Translations under genes and position numbers: made by a program | Notes under the pieces: model-generated | Seen by the model: only the letters and a program-made list of their open reading frames with translations | Databases searched by the model: none | What the model was told of the DNA's origin: nothing | Part shown: in pieces, positions 57,570 to 64,000 of the stretch | Layout: every line of letters begins with the position of its first letter | How positions within the stretch are numbered: position 1 is the first letter of the stretch | Assembly: GCF_024228675.1 (NCBI RefSeq) | Contig: NZ_CP100461.1 | Location: 1,240,001 to 1,304,000 of the forward strand | Reading direction: 5' to 3' | From: Salinigranum marinum | Lineage (GTDB): Archaea > Halobacteriota > Halobacteria > Halobacteriales > Haloferacaceae | Length of the DNA stretch: 64,000 bases

Positions 57570-59498
57570 ATGGTCTCAGAGCCACGCTACCGCGTCCACG
57601 CCGACCTCGACGTGATGATCGAGACGCGCGACGGCACGCGGCTCGCGACGGACATCTACCGCCCGGCCGACCCCGAGAGCCGCGAGCCCATCGACGAGCC
57701 CCTGCCCGTCCTCCTCGACCGCACGCCCTACGGCAAGCGTGGCGCACAGGGTCGGCACGGCGAGTGGTACGCCTCCCGAGGGTACGTCGTCGCGATCCAG
57801 GACGTGAGAGGGAGATTCGACAGCGAAGGGGAGTTCTACATCTGCGCCACCGAGGCCGAGGACGGCGCGGATACGGTCGAGTGGCTTTCTGACCAGGCGT
57901 TCTGCGACGGCCAGGTCGCCACGCTCGGCACCTCCTACGGCGCGTGGGTCCAGAACGCCCTCGCCACCCAGGACCCCGAGGGGCTGGCGGGGATGTTCGT
58001 CAACATGGGCGCGGCCAACGCGCGGAAGGCCACGTTCCGACACAACGGCGCGTTCGAACTCCGGTGGCTCTGTTGGGCGTTTACCCTCGGCGCGGGCTTC
58101 GCCCACGAGTCGCTGGCGGATCCCGAGGTCCAGCAGGTGTTCGCCGACATCGACGTCCGCGACGTCATCGAAGACTGGCCGCCGCGCCGGGGCGAGACCG
58201 CCCTCGCGGCGCTCCCCGGCTACGACGAGTGGGCGTTCGACATCATGGAGTCCGGAGCCGCCAGCGACGACCTCTGGCAGAACCCCGGCGTCAACTTCGA
58301 GCGCTACTACGACGAGTCGGCGGACGTCCCGACGGTGTACGCCGGTGGGTGGTACGACTCGTACACCAAGGCGACCTGCGACAACTACGTCGGACTCAGC
58401 GAACGAAAGGAAGAAGACCACTACCTCGTCGTCGGGCCCTGGACCCACCTCGCGCGCCTCCCCGGCGGGCACGACCACTCCGACACCCTCCTCTATCCGC
58501 CGCTGACGTGGGAGGTTCCGACCGCCGGCGACCTCGCTTTCGGAGAAGATGCGATCAAGCAGTACCGCGAGACGCGCCTGCGCTTCTTCGACCAGTACCT
58601 CAAAGGCGACTCCGCGTTCGAGGACCAGCCGCCGGTCCAGTACTTCCTGATGGGGACGGGCGACGGCCACCGAACGGACGAGGGCCTGCTGTTTCACGGC
58701 GGCGAGTGGCGCTCCGCCGAGGAGTGGCCGCCCGCCGACACCGAGTTCACGCGCTACTACGCCCACGCCGACGGGACGCTCGCGCCCGAGGAGCCTGGTC
58801 AAAATGAGTCGTCGACGAGCTACGAGTTCGATCCCCTCGACCCCGTCCCCTCCGTGGGCGGCAACTCCTCGTCGTACCTCACCTACGAGCCCCGCGAGGA
58901 GTCGGTGCGTGCGTACCCGCTCGGGGACCGCAAGCTCATCGACTTCGTCGGGCGCGGCCCGTTCGACCAGCGCGAGCACGACTGGGTGTGGGGAGATGGG
59001 GACGGCGAGCCCCTCGAAGCCAGGGACGACGTGCTCACCTTCCGAACCGAACCGCTGGAGGAAGCCGTCGAGATCGCCGGCCCCATCCGCGTCCGGGTTT
59101 ACGGCGAAACGGACGCGCAGGACACGGACTTCACGGCCAAGCTGATCGACGAGTACCCCGCGAGCGGGGAGCACCCCGACGGCTACGCGCTCAACCTCTG
59201 TGACTCGATCTGCCGGGGTCGCTACCGCGGCTACCGCGACGAACCGGACCCGATCACGCCGGGCGAGGTGCACGAGTACTACATGGAGCCGTACCCGACC
59301 GCGAACGTCTTCAAGCAAGGCCACCGCATCCGGCTCGACGTCTCCTCGTCGAACTTCCCGCGGTACGACGTCAACCACAACACGGGCGGGGCCCTCTACG
59401 GCGGCGCGGACGACGCGGAGCCGGTCGTCGCGACGAACACGGTCCACCACAGCGCGACGCATCCGACGCAGGTCGAACTGCCGCTCCAGCCGCGCTGA
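57570..59498 (+). CDS. CocE/NonD family (X-Pro dipeptidyl-peptidase-like) hydrolase
   Basis: A 642-residue serine hydrolase. The N-terminal alpha/beta-hydrolase part has the nucleophile S122 in TLGTSYGAWVQNAL after the CocE-like DVRGRFDSEGEFY. The aspartate is likely in the VPTVYAGGWYDSYTKA region and the histidine in VVGPWTHLARLPGG. A C-terminal jelly-roll domain (about 430-640) has IAGPIRVRVYGETDAQDTDF and RLDVSSSNFPRYDVNHNTGG. Family members hydrolyse esters or amides, including cocaine and acyl-peptide substrates; the true substrate here is unknown. No signal peptide is visible, so it acts in the cytosol. It has its own promoter, divergent from the permease. Confidence 0.87.
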   Translation: MVSEPRYRVHADLDVMIETRDGTRLATDIYRPADPESREPIDEPLPVLLDRTPYGKRGAQGRHGEWYASRGYVVAIQDVRGRFDSEGEFYICATEAEDGADTVEWLSDQAFCDGQVATLGTSYGAWVQNALATQDPEGLAGMFVNMGAANARKATFRHNGAFELRWLCWAFTLGAGFAHESLADPEVQQVFADIDVRDVIEDWPPRRGETALAALPGYDEWAFDIMESGAASDDLWQNPGVNFERYYDESADVPTVYAGGWYDSYTKATCDNYVGLSERKEEDHYLVVGPWTHLARLPGGHDHSDTLLYPPLTWEVPTAGDLAFGEDAIKQYRETRLRFFDQYLKGDSAFEDQPPVQYFLMGTGDGHRTDEGLLFHGGEWRSAEEWPPADTEFTRYYAHADGTLAPEEPGQNESSTSYEFDPLDPVPSVGGNSSSYLTYEPREESVRAYPLGDRKLIDFVGRGPFDQREHDWVWGDGDGEPLEARDDVLTFRTEPLEEAVEIAGPIRVRVYGETDAQDTDFTAKLIDEYPASGEHPDGYALNLCDSICRGRYRGYRDEPDPITPGEVHEYYMEPYPTANVFKQGHRIRLDVSSSNFPRYDVNHNTGGALYGGADDAEPVVATNTVHHSATHPTQVELPLQPR

Positions 59499-59732
59499 TC
59501 GGTTGGGCGGTCGCTTTTTATCGAGAACATCGACGATCGGCGTCCGTGGTCGTGATGAGTCGACAGGCAGAACGCCCCGGGACCCACAGTGGCGGAGCCG
59601 AGCGGGGTCGCTAGGGCGGTGTCACCCTCGCCTCCCCGGCCGACTCGCGCGAGTCGCTCGTGAACTCGCTCCCGCGCGCCGGGCCGCACCGCACATCCGG
59701 AGAGTCACGGCACCGAGAAGCCGAGTGTCAGT
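59499..59732. other. Gap between the CocE/NonD hydrolase and the molybdenum hydroxylase genes
   Basis: 234 bases between convergent genes. A T-rich run GCTTTTTATC at 59512-59521, 14 bases after the hydrolase stop, is the kind of short U-tract at which archaeal transcription ends. Nothing else is seen. Confidence 0.45.
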
Positions 59733-60623
59733 TCAGTTCCCGCAGGCCCGCTCGTACGACTTCCGGAGCGAGCGGATCGCGTACTCGCCGGCCATCTCGG
59801 ACTTGTACTCACGGTCGGCGTGCATCTCGTCCGTGGGGTCGGCGGCCTCGCGGACCGCCTCGGCGACCGAATCGAGCGCGTCTTCGGAGAGAGGTTCGCC
59901 CGCCAGCTCGGCCAGGGCGTCGTCGATCCGGAGCGGGATACCGGCGGCGTTGCCCACCGCGAGCCGGGACTCCTCGACAAGCGGTGTCTCGCGGGAGGGG
60001 TCGTCGACTCGGACCGCCGTCGCGGCGCTCACGGTCGGCCACGTCTGTGAGCCCCGCTTGAGTTCGACGAACGCGCTGCCCGTCCGTTCCTGGGGAAACG
60101 GCTCGCGCGGGAAGGAGACGCTCGTGATGAGTTCGTGTTCCTCTAAATCGGTGAACATGTAGCCGACGAAGTAGTCGTCGGCGGGGATGGTTCGCTCGCC
60201 GTCGACGGAGGCGACGTGGAGCTCGCCGCCGAGCGCCGCGAGCACCGCCGGGTAGTTGCCCGCGGGATCGGCCTCGGCGATGCTCCCGCCCATCGTTCCG
60301 CGGTTTCGGACGGCGGGCCCGGCGATCTGCTCGGCCGACTCGGGGACGAGTTCGAGGACGGAACGGAGGTCGTCGTGGCGCTCCAGCGTCCGGTGGCGCG
60401 TCATCGCCCCGATCTCGATCTCGTCGTCCGAGATGTCGACGAACGCGAGGCCGTCGAGGCGGTTGATGTCGACGAGTCGCTCAGGCGAGGCGAACCGGTT
60501 CGCCATGATGATCCCCAGCGACTGGTTCCCGGCCAGCAGTTCCGCGTCGTGGTGCTCGTCGAGGAGTTCGAGCGCCTCGTCGACCGTCTCGGGGCGGTCG
60601 TACGCGAACTGGGTGGGCTTCAT
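59733..60623 (-). CDS. Molybdenum hydroxylase FAD-binding subunit (XdhB/CoxM-like)
   Basis: A 296-residue FAD-binding subunit. MKPTQFAYDRPETVDEALEL is followed by LLAGNQSLGIIMANRFASPE (FAD contact), then IAGPAVRNRGTMGGSIAEAD (the second FAD loop), and the C-terminal CO-dehydrogenase flavoprotein domain (SRLAVGNAAGIPLRIDDA). It relays electrons from the molybdenum and iron-sulfur subunits to the acceptor. The start at 60623 is fixed by ATGA overlap with the large subunit stop. It is the third gene of the small-large-medium operon. Confidence 0.92.
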   Translation of the reverse strand: MKPTQFAYDRPETVDEALELLDEHHDAELLAGNQSLGIIMANRFASPERLVDINRLDGLAFVDISDDEIEIGAMTRHRTLERHDDLRSVLELVPESAEQIAGPAVRNRGTMGGSIAEADPAGNYPAVLAALGGELHVASVDGERTIPADDYFVGYMFTDLEEHELITSVSFPREPFPQERTGSAFVELKRGSQTWPTVSAATAVRVDDPSRETPLVEESRLAVGNAAGIPLRIDDALAELAGEPLSEDALDSVAEAVREAADPTDEMHADREYKSEMAGEYAIRSLRKSYERACGN

Positions 60624-63112
60624 CGGTCCGCCTCCTGGTCGTGGTCGTGCCCCCGCGGGTCGACGCCGGCCTCGCGGAGCCACCGCCGGACCCGATGGCC
60701 GGTGGCGGGTATCTGGTCGACGACGATGTCGAACTCCGCGAGCGCGGCGTTGATCGACGAGGCGATCGAGGCGGGGCCATCGATCATCCCGCCTTCTCCC
60801 GTGCCTTTCGCCCCCGTCACCGTGTACGGCGAGGGCGTCTCCTGGTGGTAGAGTTCGAGGTCGGGCATGTTCTTCACCGAGGGAAGCAGGTAGTCGAACA
60901 GCGTGATGGCCTGGGGCTGGCCGTCGTCCGCGTAGCCGAACTCCTCGTACAGGGCGGCACCGATCCCCTGTGCGAGCCCGCCCATCGCCTGCCCGTCGAC
61001 GATCATCGGGTTGAGTCTGGTGCCGCAGTCCCGGAGCGTGTAGAACGACAGGATCTCGACCGCGCCGGTCTGCGTGTCGATCTCGACGATCGGCGCGTTG
61101 GCCGCGAACGCCGCCGTCGGGTACACCGGCAGTTTGTCCGTGAGCACCTCGTCGAACTCCTCGCGCACCGAGGCGGGGTGCTGGTAGTCATAGGAAGCGA
61201 CCGTGTACTCGCCGTCGGAATCACGCGCGGCGAGGTCGGCAAGCGTGAGCCGCTCGCGCGTCTCGACGTGTTCGACGACCCCGTCGCGGTAGACCACGTC
61301 GTCCACCGTGGCGTCGAACTCCCGAGCGCCCAGTTCGCGGAGTTGGGCTTTCAGCGCCGCCCCGAGTCCGTCGGCCGCCCCGGAGAGCATCACGGCCATC
61401 CGCGAGGCGGCGGTGCCGTACTCCGTCGGTGCCTCGACGCTGTCGAGGTACGACACCTCGACGTCGTCGGGGGTGAGATCGAGCGCGTCGGCGAGCAGTT
61501 GCGCGACGATGGTCCGGTGGCCCTGCCCCTGCGAGTCCGCCGCCAGGAACGCCTCGATCGACCCGTCCTCCCGGACGCTCCCGCGAAGGTGTTCGGGGAG
61601 TTCGGCCACGTCGTCGCGGTCGCGGTCGGCGAGGGTCGAGCGGTCGGTCCGCTGACGGTCGGTCCAGTCCGACCCCGACACGCCCGGTTCGACGTGGATC
61701 GAGGGGGAGACCGCCCGGATGTACCCCTCCTCGCGGCGCTGTTCGACGATCGCGGGGTCGAGCAGACCCCCTTCGACCCGCTCGTTCTCGTCGACGATGT
61801 CGACGATCCGGTCGAACGCCGCGGGGAAATCACCCGAGTCGTAGATGTTCTTCGAGGGCAGGCGGTAGGGCATCTCCTCGGGCGAGATGAGGTTCCGCCG
61901 CCTGAAATCGGCGGGGTCCATCCCCAGTTCGCGGGCCGCTTCGTCGACGATCGACTCCAGCGCGTAGAGGTGAGCGGGCACGCCGAACCCTCTGTACGCC
62001 GTCTGGCACGTCTTGTTCGTCAGCGCCAGTTCGTACTCGTAGACGACGTCCTCGATGTGATACGCGTTCGTGAGCACCGAGAGCGGCTTGAGCACCTGAT
62101 TGACCGGGTAGCGCGGGTAGGCACCGAAGTCGTCGACGAACCAGACGTCCAGCCCTCGGATCGAGCCGTCGTCGTCGACCGCCAGCTTCACTCTGTAGTC
62201 GCGTTCGGTCGAGTGCATATCGCCGCCCTGGAGGTTCTCGACGCGGTCCTCGACGAACTTTACGGGTGTGCCGTCGAGGTACTGCGACGCCATCGCCGCC
62301 AGACAGCAGTAGCGGTGGATGGCGATCTTCGTGCCGTAGCTGCCACCGACGTCGGCCGGGACGTTCAGCCGGACCTTCTCGGGCGGGTAGCCGAGCGTGT
62401 CGTAGACGGTGTCGTCGACGAGCGTGTGTAGTTGGATGTTGCAGTCGATGTCGAACGCGTCGGCGTCGGTGTCGTACTGGGCGACGACGCCCGCCGTCTC
62501 CAGGGCGACGCCCGAGATCCGGCCCCACGAGTACTCGCCTTCGATCACGTGGTCGGCCTCGGCGAACGCCTCCGAGGGGGAGCCGAACTCGAACCGTTCG
62601 CCGTCGGGAACGTTCGTCCCGACGTCCTCGTGGATGATCGTCCCGTCCGCGCGGGCGTCCGTCGCGTCGGCGACCGCCGGGAGTTTGTCGTACGACACCT
62701 GGACGCGGTCGGCGATGTCCTCGGCGGCGTAGCGGTCGGAGGCGATCACGGCCGCGACGGGCTCGCCCGCGTAGGTGACTTTCTCCGTGGCGAGCGACCA
62801 CTCCTCGAACCCCGGCAGGCCCGAGGGCATCGGGTTGTAGTCGCGCTTGAGGTCCTCGCCGGTGATAACGAGTTCGCAGTCGGGGTGGTCGAGCGCGCGG
62901 GAGGCGTCGACCGCCTCGATCCGGGCGTGGGGGTGGACGCTCCGGACGAGCGCCATGTGGAGACAGCCCGGAGGGGTGATGTCGTGGATGTACTCCGCGC
63001 GCCCCGTGAGGATGTCGTAGTCCTCGACGCGCTTGACCGGCTGTCCGGTGTACGACTCGCCCTCGGACTCCGCCGCGGTGCCCGCGTCGCCCTGGGGTTC
63101 CGCTCGGGACAT
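60620..63112 (-). CDS. Molybdopterin-binding large subunit of a xanthine dehydrogenase-family hydroxylase
   Basis: An 830-residue subunit. It begins VKRVEDYDILTGRAEYIHDI and has VSYDKLPAVADATDARADGT in the a/b hammerhead domain, NVPADVGGSYGTKIAIHRYC as molybdopterin region 1, and TAYRGFGVPAHLYALE. It lacks the AYRCSFR loop of carbon monoxide dehydrogenases, so it is not CoxL. The catalytic glutamate is E773 in GTGEGGMIDGPASIAS. The family hydroxylates xanthine, purines, aldehydes, nicotinate or other N-heterocycles; context with a nucleobase permease makes a purine substrate attractive but unproven. It starts immediately after the small subunit stop and overlaps the FAD subunit gene. Confidence 0.9.
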   Translation of the reverse strand: MSRAEPQGDAGTAAESEGESYTGQPVKRVEDYDILTGRAEYIHDITPPGCLHMALVRSVHPHARIEAVDASRALDHPDCELVITGEDLKRDYNPMPSGLPGFEEWSLATEKVTYAGEPVAAVIASDRYAAEDIADRVQVSYDKLPAVADATDARADGTIIHEDVGTNVPDGERFEFGSPSEAFAEADHVIEGEYSWGRISGVALETAGVVAQYDTDADAFDIDCNIQLHTLVDDTVYDTLGYPPEKVRLNVPADVGGSYGTKIAIHRYCCLAAMASQYLDGTPVKFVEDRVENLQGGDMHSTERDYRVKLAVDDDGSIRGLDVWFVDDFGAYPRYPVNQVLKPLSVLTNAYHIEDVVYEYELALTNKTCQTAYRGFGVPAHLYALESIVDEAARELGMDPADFRRRNLISPEEMPYRLPSKNIYDSGDFPAAFDRIVDIVDENERVEGGLLDPAIVEQRREEGYIRAVSPSIHVEPGVSGSDWTDRQRTDRSTLADRDRDDVAELPEHLRGSVREDGSIEAFLAADSQGQGHRTIVAQLLADALDLTPDDVEVSYLDSVEAPTEYGTAASRMAVMLSGAADGLGAALKAQLRELGAREFDATVDDVVYRDGVVEHVETRERLTLADLAARDSDGEYTVASYDYQHPASVREEFDEVLTDKLPVYPTAAFAANAPIVEIDTQTGAVEILSFYTLRDCGTRLNPMIVDGQAMGGLAQGIGAALYEEFGYADDGQPQAITLFDYLLPSVKNMPDLELYHQETPSPYTVTGAKGTGEGGMIDGPASIASSINAALAEFDIVVDQIPATGHRVRRWLREAGVDPRGHDHDQEADR

Positions 63113-63640
63113 TCACTCACCCTCCGGGCCCGCGCGCACGTCCAGTTCGGCGGCGGCCCGCTCGACCGCGCGGTAGATGTTGTGATAGCCCGTGCAGCGA
63201 CAGATGTTGTCCGACAGCGCGGTCTTCACCTCGTCGCGCGAGGGGTCGGGCGTCTCACGGAGCAGTTCGACCGAGGACATCACGAACCCGCTGGTGCAGA
63301 AGCCACACTGGAGGGCGTGCTCCTCGTGGAACGCCTCCTGGAGGGGGTGGAGTTCGCCGTCAGTGGCGAGCCCTTCGACGGTCTCGATCTCGAAGCCGTC
63401 GGCCTGGACGGCGTAGGTGAGACAGGACTTCACCGCGTCGCCTTCCATCAGCACCGTGCACGCGCCGCAGACGCCGTGCTCGCAGCCGACGCGCACGCCT
63501 CGCAGGCCCGCCTCGTCGCGCAGGAAGTCGGAGAGCTTCAGCCGGGGTTCGACCTCGCGGGAGACCTCCTCGCCGTTGATCGTCACGGTGACTGACTCCG
63601 TCGGGCGAGCCTCATCTCTCTCTGTGGTACCCGTACTCAT
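63113..63640 (-). CDS. Molybdenum hydroxylase 2Fe-2S small subunit
   Basis: A 175-residue subunit with both iron-sulfur clusters. The plant-ferredoxin type has VGCEHGVCGACTVLM plus a later C in KSCLTY. The second, helical-domain cluster has LQCGFCTSGFVMSS and NICRCTGYHNI. It carries electrons from molybdenum to FAD. A conserved LSDFLRDEAGL region and an N-terminal acidic extension are normal. It is the first gene of the operon, with TATA-like CAATTAT (63665-63671) about 27 bases before the ATG at 63640. The gene order small-large-medium is common in archaea. Confidence 0.94.
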   Translation of the reverse strand: MSTGTTERDEARPTESVTVTINGEEVSREVEPRLKLSDFLRDEAGLRGVRVGCEHGVCGACTVLMEGDAVKSCLTYAVQADGFEIETVEGLATDGELHPLQEAFHEEHALQCGFCTSGFVMSSVELLRETPDPSRDEVKTALSDNICRCTGYHNIYRAVERAAAELDVRAGPEGE

Positions 63641-63664
63641 GACCGTTCATACCGGTTCTCGCGT

Positions 63665-63671
63665 GATAATT
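63665..63671 (-). promoter_or_regulatory. TATA-like element of the molybdenum hydroxylase operon
   Basis: On the minus strand CAATTAT lies about 27 bases before the ATG at 63640. Confidence 0.4.
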
Positions 63672-63936
63672 GTTGCGTCGGATCGGACGGTCGGTTCGAC
63701 CGTTTCCGGCGGCACGAACACCGGGGGTCGCTGGCAGTCAGCGCCGCGGCTCGTCGAACGCAATGGGAGCCGCCAGGGCGGTGTGGCCACGCCACCGGAG
63801 CGGCAGGCTTCGGTGACGAGGCGTAACCGCGCACCGGCCACTGGCTTGTCTCGTCCATCTCCGCCACCCGAACCCGATCGAACTCGGCGCTGTTTCGATC
63901 GAACCGGGGAGCACCGCGGCGGCTATGCCGCGACTC

Positions 63937-64000
63937 TCACTCCTCCCGATCGCCGAACGCGCCCGCCGCTTCGAGCTCGTCCAGGCGCTCCTCGGAGTAG
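63937..64000 (-). CDS. C-terminal end of an unidentified protein (possible CaiB/BaiF CoA-transferase)
   Basis: A minus-strand frame is open from the right edge to a TGA at 63937-63939 and ends YSEERLDELEAAGAFGDREE. The pattern G/x-Y-S-E-E-x(n)-L-x-x-x-G-x-F is what I remember at the C-terminus of CaiB/BaiF CoA-transferases (typically GYSEEEI...LRxxGVx), but only about 20 residues are visible. It lies 296 bases before the molybdenum hydroxylase operon on the same strand; the intervening 63641-63936 holds no other gene I can support. Confidence 0.45.
   Translation of the reverse strand, partial: YSEERLDELEAAGAFGDREE

Overview
The window comes from a haloarchaeon (class Halobacteria). It is GC-rich apart from short AT-rich promoter islands. 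Its proteins are strongly acidic, and many genes start at or next to a TATA box about 25-30 bases upstream, as leaderless archaeal transcripts do. It carries hallmark families of the group: Bat-type HTH regulators, a HalX response regulator, TrmB and Lrp/AsnC regulators, DUF5794, DUF5795, DUF2079, an archaeal MBF1 and an intron-containing tRNA-Trp. I see no rRNA, CRISPR array, intact insertion sequence or prophage. It reads as a chromosomal segment with one or two accessory islands.

Layout. 1-2.8 kb: end of a fumarylacetoacetate hydrolase-family gene, then a Tat-exported small subunit with a GMC flavoprotein dehydrogenase. 2.8-7.7 kb: a Bat-type regulator, the overlapping trio hisC / adenylate kinase-like / CDP-alcohol phosphatidyltransferase, MBF1 and triosephosphate isomerase. 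7.7-16.1 kb, minus strand: HerA-like ATPase, DNA polymerase IV, an Lrp regulator, a two-subunit 2-oxoacid:ferredoxin oxidoreductase and chorismate synthase, with a solitary IS200/IS605-like end between the last two. 16.2-20.9 kb: small conserved genes, tRNA-Trp with a 103-nt intron, and IMP dehydrogenase.

21.1-26.4 kb is the most unusual stretch. A TrmB regulator and a HalX response regulator precede a 46-residue membrane peptide (DUF7503-like). The peptide abuts, stop to stop, a 703-residue protein with a caspase/CHAT-like C-terminal domain. That gene lies downstream of one for a degenerate RecA/KaiC-like protein (DUF7504-like). I propose these three genes as a little-described haloarchaeal caspase-associated module.

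26.4-36.7 kb: an Lrp-aminotransferase pair, a winged-helix regulator with a FAD monooxygenase, a very large PAS/GAF/Bat sensor-regulator of 1783 residues, and two small membrane proteins. 36.7-44.9 kb, minus strand: a surface-glycan operon of polyprenyl-phosphate sugar synthase, glycosyltransferase, GtrA-DUF2079 fusion, sulfatase-superfamily enzyme and a second DUF2079 protein. It resembles a Gtr-type three-component glycan-decorating system. 45.2-52.8 kb, plus strand: six tightly packed genes of a MoxR / DUF58 / von Willebrand factor A system.

53.1-64 kb: a universal stress protein, then genes that together suggest uptake and oxidation of nucleobases or related N-heterocycles. These are a dihydropyrimidinase-like amidohydrolase, an NCS2 nucleobase permease, a CocE/NonD hydrolase, a three-subunit molybdenum hydroxylase of the xanthine dehydrogenase family, and the last residues of a further gene running off the right edge. 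All assignments come from reading the sequence and recalling family features; no database search was run.
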